From the NCBI GenBank assembly GCA_923184405.1, contig OV299793.1, positions 200,114-264,113 on the forward strand: a stretch of 64,000 nt of DNA, written 5' to 3'. A program made the position numbers and the translations under genes. Source of the stretch: Neisseria meningitidis (lineage in GTDB: Bacteria; Pseudomonadota; Gammaproteobacteria; Burkholderiales; Neisseriaceae). Shown in pieces: positions 44,247-53,512 of the stretch (its first letter is position 1; each line of letters opens with the position of its first letter). The notes beneath the pieces are model-generated. The model saw only the letters and a list, made by a program, of their open reading frames with translations. It was not told the origin of the DNA and did no database searches.

Positions 44247-45163
44247 GGGTGATTCTCCGTATTTGGTTCAGATAGGCTTGGTTTTTGCGCCGCAGAGCGG
44301 TGGCTTCTTTCAAGCCGATTATTTTGAATTTGACTTTGCTGCCGAAGCGCACCTGTGCCAGCCTGCCCAAATCGGCGGCGGCAACGGTAGCGATTTTCGG
44401 ATAACCGCAAATGGTTTGCGCATCGGCCAGCAGGATAATCGGTTTGCCGCCGGGCGGCACCTGCACGGTTCCTGCCTGAACAGCGTGGGACAGCATTTCC
44501 AAAGGTTGCGACAGGGTCAGCGGCTGTCCGTCGAAGCGGTAGCCCATGCGGTTGCTATCGCTTTGCAGCGTCCACGTTTCCCGTTCCAGATTCAGACGCC
44601 CTTTTTCACTGAAAGCGGCATATTCCGACAGAAGGAACAAGGTGGACGGTATCGGTAAACGGTATCGGGGCAATGCCGACTTTGGACAATTCCTGCGCAC
44701 CTTTGCCGATGGGGAGATAATCGCCTTTTGCAGCATTCTGCCCTGATGGCCGCCGAAACCGACTTTCAGGTCGGTACTTCTCGAACCCATCACTTCCGGC
44801 ACATCAAATCCGCCCGCCACGCACACATAGCCGTACATGCCCTGCACGGCACGCACCATTTTCAAGGTCTGCCCTTTGCGGGCGGTATAACGCCAATACG
44901 AATAGATAAGTTCGCCGTCCAATTCCGCCTGATACACGGCACCGGTGAGACAAAACGGCGTATCCCGTTCAAACACCAGCATTATCCCGCCCAAAGCGAT
45001 TTCGATTGCGGCCGTGCGCTTCGTCGTTGCCCAATAAAATATTACCCGCCGCCAAAGCAACCGTGTCCATCGCACCAACATGACCGATGCCGTAACGAAA
45101 ATGTCCGTAGCGTCCGGTATCCTGAATATGCCCTGGTGCCTGCACTGCCGAAACGTGAATCAT
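44233..45163 (-). pseudogene. pxpC: 5-oxoprolinase subunit C (KipA-like), frameshifted
   Basis: Partner of PxpB in the 5-oxoprolinase complex, formerly annotated as biotin-dependent carboxyltransferase or allophanate hydrolase subunit 2. The start is ATG 45163 (MIHVSAVQAPGHIQDTGRYG). HVGAMDTVALAAGNILLGND is followed by a shift at about 45010 into AIEIALGGIMLVFERDTPFC and KMVRAVQGMYGYVCVAGGFD, then VGFGGHQGRMLQKA. Two opposite shifts lie near 44730 and 44640, then SDSNRMGYRFDGQPL and VPPGGKPIILLADAQTICGY to RRITHEAG at TGA 44235. About 309 residues when corrected. It overlaps pxpB upstream by about four bases and pxpA downstream. Confidence 0.92.
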
Positions 45164-45808
45164 GGCTCAATCCTTTCTGCAACAAAGCGGACTTGGTCAC
45201 CCGCCGCCAGCAGGGTCGGCGGATTCAAATCGGCTCCGGAACAAGGGTAATTCGGTTCTGCCGATAATCTGCCAGCCGCCAGGCGAAGCGAACGGATACA
45301 CACCGGTCTGACTGCCGCCGATACCGACCGAACCAGCAGGAACGGACGTTCTCGGCACGGCACGGCAGGGCGTGTGCAATGCTTCGGGCAAGCCGCCCAG
45401 GATAAGGAAACCAGGCTGGAAGCCCATCATAAATACGGTATAAGTTTGCGCCGTATGGCGGCGGACGATTTCGGAAATAACCGTCTGATGGAAAGCAGCG
45501 ACTTCCGCCAAATCCAGGCCGTATTCGCCGCCGTAGCAGACGGGAATTTCCACCAGTTTGCCCTGATGGTCTGTAACGGCGGTGTGTTCCCACACATATT
45601 GCAATTCATCGGCAAGCGTCGCCAAATCGGTATCGAAACGGGTGAACACGGTCAGATTGTTCATGCCGACCACCACTTCCTCAATCCTGTCGTGCTGCCC
45701 GAGCGCAGCGGCAAACGCCCACAACTTTTGCTGTTTGCCCAGTTCGGAAGGTGCATTCAGTCGGCAGACCAAAGCGGATTCGCTGATTGGTGTGATCTCT
45801 ATTCTCAT
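45160..45808 (-). pseudogene. pxpB: 5-oxoprolinase subunit B (KipI-like), single frameshift
   Basis: The start is ATG 45808 (MRIEITPISESALVCRLNAP). The frame is open through VVVGMNNLTVFTRFDTDLAT, IPVCYGGEYGLDLAEVAAFH, FMMGFQPGFLILGGL and VGIGGSQTGVYPFASPGGWQ, then IIGRTELPLFR. An extra G near 45237 then moves the end (DLNPPTLLAAGDQVRFVAER) into another frame, stopping at TGA 45162. Native length is about 216. The usual first L-G of PGFAYLGGL is F-L-I here. It is the first gene of a four-gene operon pxpB-pxpC-pxpA-transporter. Confidence 0.92.
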
Positions 45809-45990
45809 TTGTTGTTCATTTTGGTTATGTTTTAATGAATCTATATGCAGGGGCGGCGGTTTGTCAATATCTTCTGTGCTGCATCATCAAACCGTCGATT
45901 GGAAAAGTGCTGCCCTGCCGCTGCACTTTTCAGACGACCTTAAACCGTTTCTATTAAAATAGCGCATTCCACTTTTCAGACGGCATCTCT

Positions 45991-48192
45991 ATGTTTCCCG
46001 ACCAATCCGCCCCCAACCTGCTGCAAGGCTTGAACCCTGAACAACTTTCCGCCGTAACCTGGCCGCCGCAATCCGCCCTTGTGCTGGCAGGCGCGGGCAG
46101 CGGCAAAACGCGCGTGCTGACCACGCGTATCGCATGGCTTTTGCAAACCGGTCAGGCAAGCGTGCACAGCATTATGGCGGTAACGTTTACCAACAAAGCC
46201 GCCAAAGAAATGCAAACCCGACTCGGCGCGATGATTCCCGTCGACGTCCGCGCTATGTGGCTCGGCACGTTCCACGGCCTCTGCCACCGCTTTCTACGGC
46301 TGCACCACCGCGACGCCGGTTTGCCGTCTTCCTTTCAAATCCTCGACGGCGGCGACCAGCTTTCCCTCATCAAACGCCTGCTCAAAGCCTCAACATCGCC
46401 GAAGAAATCATCGCGCCGCGTTCGCTGCAAGGCTTTATCAACGCGCAAAAAGAATCCGGTTTGCGCGCTTCCGTCTTGAGTGCGCCCGATCCGCACACAA
46501 GCCGCATGATTGAATGCTACGCCGAATACGACAAAATCTGCCAACGCGAAGGCGTGGTCGATTTTGCCGAACTCATGCTCCGCAGCTACGAAATGCTGCA
46601 AAGCAACGAAATCCTGCGCCAGCATTACCAAAACCGCTTCAACCACATTCTCGTCGACGAGTTCCAAGACACCAACAAACTGCAATACGCCTGGCTCAAA
46701 CTCATGGCGGGCGGAAACGCAGCGGTATTTGCCGTCGGCGACGACGACCAAAGCATTTACCGTTTCCGTGGCGCAAACGTCGGCAACATGACCGCGCTGA
46801 TGGAAGAATTCCACATCGACGCGCCCGTCAAACTCGAACAAAACTACCGCTCCGTCGGCAACATCCTTGCCGCCGCCAATGCCGTGATTGAAAACAACGA
46901 CGAACGACTCGGCAAAAACCTGCGCACCGACGCCGAAGCAGGCGACAAAATCCGCTACTACTCCGCCTTTACCGACCTCGAAGAAGCCCGGTTCATCTGG
47001 ACGAAACCAAAGCCCTCGAACGCGAAGGCTGGGATTTGGACGAAATCGCCGTCCTCTACCGTAGCAACGCCCAATCCCGCGTTATCGAACAAAGCCTGTT
47101 CCGCAGCGGCATCCCCTACAAAATCTACGGCGGCTTGCGCTTTACGAACGCCAAGAAATCAAACACGCGCTCGCCTACCTACGCCTCGCCGTCAATCCCG
47201 ACGACGACAACGCCCTTTGCGCGTCATCAACTTCCCACCGCGCGGCATCGGCGCACGCACCGTCGAGAACCTTCAGACGGCCTCAAACGAACAAGGCATC
47301 ACCCTTTGGCAGGCAGCCTGCAACGCCGGCGCGAAAGCCGCCAAAATCGCCGCCTTCGTCCGCCTGATTGAAGCACTGCGCAACCAAGTCGGACAACTGC
47401 CCCTGTCCGAAATCATCGTCGGCATCCTCAAAGACAGCGGCCTGACCGAACACTACCGCACCCAAAAAGGCGACAACCAAGACCGTCTCGACAACCTTGA
47501 CGAACTCGTCAATGCCGCCATCGAGTTCAAACCCGAAGACAGCAACTTCGAAATCCTGCCTGAAAACATTTCAGACGACCCAGCCTTCCCATCCTCGCCT
47601 TCTTAAGCAATGCCGCCCTCGAATCCGGCGAAAACCAAGCAGGCGCGGGCGAAAAGCCGTCCAACTCATGACCGTCCACGCCGCCAAAGGCTTGGAATTT
47701 AACGCCGTCTTCCTCACCGGCATGGAAGAAGGCCGATTCCCCAGCGAAATGAGCCTTGCCGAGCGCGGCGGCCTCGAAGAAGAACGCCGCCTCATGTACG
47801 TCGCCATCACCCGCGCCCGCAAACGCCTCTACATCACCATGGCGCAACAAAGAATGCTGCACGGGCAAGCCCAATTCGGCATCGTCTCCCGCTTCGTCGA
47901 AGAAATCCCGCCCGAAGTATTGCACTACCTGTCCATCAAAAAGACCGCCTACGACAGCTATGGCAACACGCGTCAAACCGCCACGTTCAAAGACAAAATC
48001 ATCGACGACTACAAACAGCCGCAAACCTACGCAGGCTTCCGCATCGGACAAAACGTCCGCCACGCCAAATTCGGCACCGGCGCGATTATCGATGCCGCAG
48101 ATAAAGGCGAATCCGCCCGACTGACTATCAATTTCGGCAAACAGGGCGTGAAAGAGTTGGACACCAAGTTTGCGAAATTGGAAGAGATGTAA
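45991..48192 (+). pseudogene. uvrD: ATP-dependent DNA helicase UvrD/PcrA, frameshifted
   Basis: Superfamily 1 3'-5' helicase of nucleotide-excision and mismatch repair. The start is ATG 45991 (MFPDQSAPNLLQGLNPEQLS). Walker A AGAGSGKTR is at residues about 33-41, and motif Ia VTFTNKAAKEMQ follows. A shift near 46390 precedes LNIAEEIIAPRSLQGFINAQ, motif II VDEFQDTN, motif III VGDDDQSIYRFRGA and motif IV EQNYRS. Shifts near 46985 and 47145 are followed by RVINFPPRGIGARTVENLQ, and shifts at about 47585 and 47650 precede VQLMTVHAAKGLEFNAVFL (motif V) and YVAITRARKRLYITMAQQ (motif VI). It ends DTKFAKLEEM at TAA 48190. About 735 residues when corrected. Confidence 0.93.
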
Positions 48193-48199
48193 AGTTGAC

Positions 48200-48490
48200 A
48201 TGCAGGCCGGAGACTCGAATCCGACAAAAATATTTGACGCATCTGTCGTTTCCGATAAACCGCAGTCGGAAAATGCCGGATTCGAGAATGTGACGTATGG
48301 CAAAAAACTGTAGCATGGACAAGGCAAAAGGCCGTCTGAATCCGGTAACAACAAATTTTGCCGAAACATCCGCCGTCATTGTAGCGAAGGCGGGAATACA
48401 GACATTTCGGCACGGGAACTTATCGGATAAAACGTTTCTTTAGATTCCACGTGCTAGATTCCCGCCAGCGAGGGAATGACAGACGGTAAA
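48200..48490. repeat. Short palindromic repeats and one dRS3/RS unit
   Basis: GCCGGAGACTCGAATCCGAC and GCCGGATTCGAGAATGTGAC are copies of a small intergenic palindrome (see also 56338). GTCATTGTAGCGAAGGCGGGAAT (about 48375) and ATTCCCGCCAGCGAGGGAATGAC (about 48459) bound one RS unit. An AG-type uptake sequence (AGGCCGTCTGAA) is at 48331. Confidence 0.7.
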
Positions 48491-48548
48491 AGCCGGGTAT
48501 AGATACCTAACCCTTGTCTATAGCTGAAAGTCAATAAGGAAGAACATT

Positions 48549-49086
48549 ATGTCCCAAGTTTTTAAAGATTATGATTTGTCCTCCGTATGGGAATCCGACA
48601 GTTGGGCAGATGAAGACTACAAAGAAGCCCCGTTTACCCCTGAAATTTTGGCTGCCGTAGAAAGTGAACTGGGCTATAAATTGCCGCAAAGTTTTATTGA
48701 ATTGATGGCGGTACAAAACGGCGGAATATTTGTCAAAAACTGTTTTCCGACCACACAGAGAAATTCGTGGGCGAAAGATCATGTGCAAATTTGCGAGGTA
48801 TCGGGCATCGGCTTTGAAAAAGAAGGGAGTTTGTGCGGCGAAACAGGGCAAAAACTTTGATGGAAGAATGGGAATATCCGCCCATCGGCGTGTATTTTGC
48901 CAACGACCCGTCAGGCGGTCATGCCATGTTTGCCTTGGACTATCGGGAGTGTGGAAAAGACGGCGAGCCGAAAGTGGTGTTTGTCGAGCAAGAATCGGAT
49001 TTTGAAATCGTCGAACTTGCCCCGATTTTGAAACCTTTATCCGCAGCTTGCGGCATGAAGATGAGTTTATTGACGAGGAAATATAA
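48549..49086 (+). pseudogene. SMI1/KNR4 (SUKH) family protein, frameshifted
   Basis: The start is ATG 48549 with ribosome site AAGGAAG (MSQVFKDYDLSSVWESDSWA). The SUKH core motif region reads FTPEILAAVESELGYKLPQS, FIELMAVQNGG, the typical LPxSFIxLM-xQNGG. A shift near 48850 leads to MEEWEYPPIGVYFANDPSGG with HAMFALDYRE, then a shift near 49030 precedes an acidic end FETFIRSLRHEDEFIDEE at TAA 49084. About 180 residues. SUKH proteins are frequent immunity proteins against polymorphic toxins and also house-keeping in some species. It sits next to a toxin/immunity cassette. Confidence 0.82.
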
Positions 49087-49275
49087 AACGGCGGTTGAAA
49101 AACCGGAATCATCAAGGGAAAACGGGCGAAATAACGGATAATCGCTTGAATCCGTAAGGAAAACGGTTTGGTGGAACGCGCCATCCAAGACCTTTGCAAA
49201 GAAAAACTGTCTCCGACAGCATTGACATTATTAACAGAACTTATCAAGTTTGGAGCTATCTCAAATATAATTCGG

Positions 49276-49491
49276 TTATCCTTTTGTATCCATTAAATCA
49301 TATGCTTCAATTAATTGTTGTTCTAGCTCTTGTACCAATTTTGAATTGCGAATTCCTGACACAATCTCAAATTCTTCTGCATCTATGCAAACACCTGCAT
49401 AAATTTCAATAACAAGGGAACGCAATAATTGAAGCTCTTCTCTTGTTAAAGAAATAATAATGTCATCACCTGTGTAATTGATTATATTCAT
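49276..49491 (-). CDS. Small protein, likely immunity partner of the toxin tail upstream
   Basis: 71 residues from ATG 49491 (MNIINYTGDDIIISLTREEL), then LLRSLVIEIYAGVCIDAEEF and SKLVQELEQQLIEAYDLMDT. It starts seven bases after the stop of the toxin-tail ORF and is AT-rich and acidic, with no signal peptide. The position directly after a toxin C-terminus is where immunity genes lie in Maf/CDI cassettes. Family not recognised. Confidence 0.6.
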   Translation of the reverse strand: MNIINYTGDDIIISLTREELQLLRSLVIEIYAGVCIDAEEFEIVSGIRNSKLVQELEQQLIEAYDLMDTKG

Positions 49492-49498
49492 AATAATT

Positions 49499-49618
49499 TT
49501 ATTTTTGTTTGTCAAAGTAAGTTTTGCCTAAGGTTGGTCTAAATGCAGTTCCACCATCTTTTGAATTTGGGTCTCTGATTACAATTGCTCCGGACTTATC
49601 ATCCCAAATTGCTCTTAT
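49499..49618 (-). pseudogene. C-terminal tail of a polymorphic toxin
   Basis: About 38 residues, SKHIRAIWDDKSGAIVIRDP then NSKDGGTAFRPTLGKTYF, ending DKQK at TAA 49501. The IRAIWD-SGAIVIRDP-DGGTAF-P-GK-YF pattern is one I associate with the end of neisserial MafB-type and other polymorphic toxins. The remainder of a toxin domain is absent: the preceding sequence is the end of an immunity gene (49615). This is how silent toxin cassettes in maf islands look, with truncated toxin ends followed by their own immunity gene. Assignment is by memory of the motif. Confidence 0.55.
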
Positions 49619-49974
49619 GTGTTTGGATTGTAATCTTCGAATTCCCAAGAAAAAAATCGTAATAAGTTTGAAAGTGTCAAATCCCAAGTTTCTTTTGAGT
49701 AATATTCTAATATTTTATCAATTTCACTTTTAATAATCTTATGATCAAACTGTTCTAATATTAATGCATTAGACCAAAAAAAAGCTTCTTTATTACAATG
49801 ATGGGAAATCCATTTAGGAGAACAAATGCAAAGTGAAAAAATAGATGAGCCTTGTTCTCCTTCGATTCCGATATCCAAATCTATCCATCTATGGAAATTA
49901 TCTGGAATTTCAGGGGTAAATTTTTCAAAATCAATATCATATAAATTTATGCTTTTTAAATCCAATTTAATCAT
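49615..49974 (-). CDS. Immunity protein resembling the Imm8 family
   Basis: 119 residues from ATG 49974 (MIKLDLKSINLYDIDFEKFT), FSLCICSPKWISHHCNKEAF and EQFDHKIIKSEIDKILEYYS, ending LLRFFSWEFEDYNPNT. The FSL-x-C-PKW segment, the central helix, and the final W-EFEDY are features I associate with Imm8-type immunity proteins. AT-rich and intact. Its start lies at the very edge of the IS1016-like element, so the gene that should precede it (a toxin) may have been lost by that insertion. Confidence 0.65.
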   Translation of the reverse strand: MIKLDLKSINLYDIDFEKFTPEIPDNFHRWIDLDIGIEGEQGSSIFSLCICSPKWISHHCNKEAFFWSNALILEQFDHKIIKSEIDKILEYYSKETWDLTLSNLLRFFSWEFEDYNPNT

Positions 49975-49976
49975 TA

Positions 49977-50421
49977 GGGCTGTCCTAGATAAATAGGGAA
50001 ATTCAAATTAAGTTAGAATTATCCCTATGAGAAAAAGTCGTCTAAGCCGGTATAAACAAAATAAACTCATTGAGCTATTTGTCGCAGGTGTAACTGCAAG
50101 AACAGCAACAGAGCCTGACAGCATTGTTTATACGGATTGTTATCGTAGCTATGATGTATTAGATGTGAGCGAATTTAGCCATTTCCGTATCAATCACAGC
50201 ACACATTTTGCTGAACGACAAAACCATATCAATGGAATTGAGAATTTTTGGAACCGGGCAAAACGTCATTTACGCAAGTTTAACGGCATTCCCAAAGCGC
50301 ATTTTGAGCTGTATTTAAAGGAGTGCGAATGGCGTTTTAACAACAGTGAGATAAAAGTTCAAAGTTCCATTTTAAAACAATTAGTAAAATCGAGTTTATC
50401 TTAGTTGTCCAGGACAGCCCC
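49977..50421. mobile_element. IS1016-like insertion sequence (IS1595 family), internally deleted
   Basis: Ends form an imperfect inverted repeat: GGGCTGTCCTAGATAA at 49977 and its partner TTAGTTGTCCAGGACAGCCC ending about 50420. The element is about 445 bases, shorter than the roughly 700 expected. It carries one interrupted transposase ORF. No obvious target duplication is seen in the adjoining bases. Confidence 0.8.
50027..50404 (+). pseudogene. IS1016-type transposase with internal deletion
   Basis: 125 codons from ATG 50027 in one frame. The N-terminus MRKSRLSRYKQNKLIELFVA with GVTARTA is joined directly to the C-terminal DDE-like part EPDSIVYTDCYRSYDVLD, FRINHSTHFAERQNHINGIE and NFWNRAKRHLRKFNGIPK. 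The middle (about 90 residues, with the first catalytic Asp and the zinc-ribbon) is missing although the frame stays open. The N-x-WNRAKRHLRKFNG string is the mark of this group. It cannot be active. Confidence 0.82.
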
Positions 50422-50426
50422 ATTAT

Positions 50427-50561
50427 TTTTATAACACCGTGAAGCCGCACAGCAGTTTGAACAGTGATACGCCGTTTGCGGGCTTACGAGTTTATTTTCC
50501 CGGCCTGCAGTTTGAGCAATACGGTGATTTCCTACGGTTAATACAAATGTTTACACATTGA
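50427..50561 (+). pseudogene. C-terminal remnant resembling an IS3-family transposase
   Basis: An open frame FYNTVKPHSSLNSDTPFAGL ends at TGA after HFLRLIQMFTH-like residues. The YN-x-V-x-PHSSL-x-TP string is typical of the integrase C-terminus in IS3-type elements. Only about 44 codons remain, joined to the IS1016-like element. Other explanations cannot be excluded. Confidence 0.4.
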
Positions 50562-50602
50562 TACATTTCATTTATAGTTCCGCCTATTTGAAAATAGAAA
50601 AT

Positions 50603-51223
50603 ATGAATTCGACCGCAAGTAAAACCCTGAAAGGATTGTCGCTGGTGTTTTTCGCCTCTGGATTCTGCGCCCTGATTTACCAGGTCAGCTGGCAGAGGCT
50701 TCTATTCAGTCACATAGGTATCGATTTGAGTTCGATTACTGTCATTATTTCTGTATTTATGGTCGGCTTGGGTGTAGGTGCGTATTTCGGTGGACGCATT
50801 GCTGACCGTTTTCATTCAAGTATCATCCCCCTGTTTTGCATCGCTGAAGTATCCATCGGTCTGTTCGGTTTGGTAAGCAGGGGTCTGATTTCCGGCTTGG
50901 GGCATCTTTTAGTTCAGGCTGATTTGCCCATCATCGCTGCTGCCAATTTCCTCTTATTGCTGCTTCCTACCTTTATGATGGGCGCGACCTTGCCCTTGCT
51001 GACCTGTTTTTTTAACCGGAAAATACGTAATGTTGGCGAGTCTATCAATACCTTATATTTTTTCAACACTGTGGGTGCGGCACTCGGATCGCTTGCCGCC
51101 GCCGAATTTTTCTACGTCTTTTTTACCCTCTCCCAAACCATTGCGCTGACAGCCTGCTTTAACCTTCTGATTGCTGCTTCAGTATGGCTGCGTTACAGAA
51201 AGGATGGATATAGTGAACACTAA
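50603..51223 (+). CDS. Multi-helix membrane protein (N-terminal part of a spermidine-synthase-like pair)
   Basis: Intact, 206 residues from ATG 50603 (MNSTASKTLKGLSLVFFASG). Six or so hydrophobic helices (CALIYQVSWQRLLF, FMVGLGVGAYFGGRIADRF, LLLLLPTFMMGATLPLLTC), with the E/YQ-x-W-x-R-LL and G-x-GLG-GA-x-GG-x-ADR motifs of fused membrane/spermidine synthase proteins. It ends within the next gene (overlap 20 bases), so it is probably co-translated. Family resemblance is to the membrane half of SpeE-like fusions. Confidence 0.75.
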   Translation: MNSTASKTLKGLSLVFFASGFCALIYQVSWQRLLFSHIGIDLSSITVIISVFMVGLGVGAYFGGRIADRFHSSIIPLFCIAEVSIGLFGLVSRGLISGLGHLLVQADLPIIAAANFLLLLLPTFMMGATLPLLTCFFNRKIRNVGESINTLYFFNTVGAALGSLAAAEFFYVFFTLSQTIALTACFNLLIAASVWLRYRKDGYSEH

Positions 51224-52696
51224 ACCGAATACTAGTTTGATTCATATGCTTTCTTTCCTTAGCGGCTTATTGAGCTTAGGTATAGAAGTCTTGTGGGTGA
51301 GGATGTTTTCGTTCGCAGCACAGTCCGTGCCTCAGGCATTTTCATTTACTCTTGCCTGTTTTCTGAAAGGTATCGCCGTCGGCGCGTATTTTGGCAAACG
51401 GATTTGCCGCAGCCGCTTTGTTGATATTCCCTTGATCGGGCAGTGCTTCTTGTGGGCAGGTATTGCCGACTTTTTGATTTTGGGTGCTGCGTGGTTGTTG
51501 ACGGGTTTTCCGGCTTCGTCCACCACGCCGGTATCTTCATTACCCTGTCTGCCGTCGTCAGAGGGTTGATTTTCCCGCTCGTACACCATGTGGGTACGGA
51601 TGGCAACAAATCCGGACGACAGGTTTCCAATGTTTATTTCGCCAACGTTGCCGGCAGTGCATTGGGTCCAGTCCTTATCGGCTTTGTGATACTTGATTTC
51701 TTGTCCACCCAACAGATTTACCTGCTCATCTGTCTGATTTCTGCTGCTGTCCCTTTGTTTTGTACACTGTTCCAAAAAAGTCTCCGACTGAATGCAGTGT
51801 CGGTAGCAGTTTCACTAATGTTCGGCATCCTCATGTTCCTACTGCCGGATTCTGTCTTTCAAAATATTGCTGACCGTCCGGATAGGCTGATTGAAAACAA
51901 ACACGGCATTGTTGCGGTTTACCATAGAGATGGTGATAAGGTTGTTTATGGGGCGAATGTATACGACGGCGCATACAATACCGATGTATTCAATAGTGTC
52001 AACGGCATCGAACGTGCCTATCTGCTACCCTCCCTGAAGTCTGGCATACGCCGCATTTTCGTCGTTGGATTGAGTACAGGTTCGTGGGCGCGCGTCTTGT
52101 CTGCCATTCCGGAAATGCAGTCGATGATCGTTGCGGAAATCAATCCGGCATACCGTAGCCTTATCGCGGACGAGCCGCAAATCGCCCCGCTTTTGCAGGA
52201 CAAACGTGTTGAAATTGTATTGGATGACGGTAGGAAATGACTGCGTCGCCATCCTGATGAAAAATTCGACCTGATTTTGATGAATACGACTTGGTACTGG
52301 CGTGCCTATTCCACCAACCTGTTGAGTGCGGAATTTTTAAAACAGGTGCAAAGCCACCTTACCACGGATGGTATTGTAATGTTTAATACCACGCACAGCC
52401 CGCATGCTTTTGCTACCGCCGTACACAGTATTCCCTATGCATACCGCTATGGGCATATGGTAGTCGGCTCGGCAACCCCGGTAGTTTTCCCTAATAAAGA
52501 ACTGCTCAAGCAACGTCTCTCCCGGTTGATTTGGCCGGAAAGCGGCAGGCACGTATTTGACAGCAGCACCGTGGATGCTGCAGCACAAAAGGTTGTCTCT
52601 CGTATGCTGATTCAGATGACGGAACCTTCGGCTGGGGCGGAAGTCATTACCGACGATAATATGATTGTAGAATACAAATACGGCAGAGGGATTTAA
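51204..52696 (+). pseudogene. Membrane protein with spermidine-synthase-like C-terminal domain, frameshifted and with a nonsense codon
   Basis: The start is ATG 51204 (MDIVNTKPNTSLIHMLSFLS), again a multi-helix protein (IEVLWVRMFSFAAQSVPQAF, AVGAYFGKRICRSRF). A shift near 51510 precedes VSNVYFANVAGSALGPVLIG and FVILDFLSTQQIYLLICLI. The soluble domain then reads VVYGANVYDGAYNTDVFNSV, IRRIFVVGLSTGSWARVLSA (Rossmann-like nucleotide or methyltransferase loop) and AEINPAYRSLI, typical of spermidine synthases. An in-frame TGA at about 52238 (after DDGRK) is followed by FDLILMNTTWYWRAYSTNLL and SAEFLKQVQSHL to VEYKYGRGI at TAA 52694. Role unknown; substrate not inferred. Confidence 0.72.
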
Positions 52697-52818
52697 CCGT
52701 CTTAAAGGGTTTCAGGCAACGCAGGTTTTAGGTAACGTCCTGCTAGTTCAAAAAAACCGCATCACAGCAGTCGGGACAAAATGGTTTAAACATTTTGTCC
52801 CGAATTCTTATTCCGATA

Positions 52819-52974
52819 TATAGTGGATTAACAAAAATCAGGACAAGGCGACGAAGCCGCAGACAGTACAAATAGTACGGAACCGATTCACTCGGTGCTT
52901 CAGCACCTTAGAGAATCGTTCTCTTTGAGCTAAGGCGAGGCAACGCCATACTGGTTTTTGTTAATCCACTATAC
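52819..52974. repeat. Correia element (CREE), full length
   Basis: 156 bases, TATAGTGGATTAACAAAAATCAGGAC to CTGGTTTTTGTTAATCCACTATA, in opposite orientation to the one at 17875 and nearly identical to its reverse complement. It lies between the spermidine-synthase-like gene and nuoA and may affect nuo transcription, as Correia ends can carry outward promoters. Confidence 0.93.
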
Positions 52975-53156
52975 CACGAATTACAGTGTAAAAATTTATA
53001 TGACCTTATAAAATCAAATAAGAATCGTTATCATAACATGATTGTATTTATTGGGTTTTTTTGGGCGTTTTGCCGATATTTACCTTTTAATGGTTTTGAA
53101 ATTCGCTAAAATACGAAATTATTGTAGAAATTTTGTTAACAGATTTAGGTGTAACC

Positions 53157-53512
53157 ATGTTGTCCGCTTACTTTCCCGTCTTTGTCTTTATCCTCGTCGG
53201 CCTCGCAGCCAGCGTACTGTTTATCCTGCTCGGCACGATTTTAGGCCCGAAACGCCACTACGCCGAAAAAGACGCGCCTTACGAATGCGGTTTTGAAGCC
53301 TTTGAAAACGCCAGGATGAAGTTCGACGTGCGCTATTACCTCGTCGCCATCCTCTTTATCTTGTTTGATTTGGAGGTCGCGTTCATGCTGCCGTGGGCAG
53401 TCGTGTTCAAAGATTTGGGCGCGTACGGCTTCCGGTCTATGCTGGTGTTTATCGTCGTTCTGACGGTAGGCTTTGTTTACGAATGGAAAAAGGTGCGCTG
53501 GAATGGGAATAG
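53157..53512 (+). pseudogene. nuoA: NADH-quinone oxidoreductase subunit A, frameshift near its end
   Basis: Small three-helix subunit of complex I. ATG 53157 ([20 protein letters not shown]), then [20 protein letters not shown] and [20 protein letters not shown], a signature of NuoA. The A-run after EW has five A where six are needed (about 53484); correcting it gives the end EWKKGALEWE at TAG 53510. As sequenced the frame runs on into nuoB. 118 residues when corrected. Overlaps nuoB by ten bases. Confidence 0.93.

Noticed and set aside
49141..49275. Short plus-strand reading KENGLVERAIQDLCKEKLSP
   Set aside because: Looks coding-like over about 40 codons but has no start and no family I can name; too weak to list.
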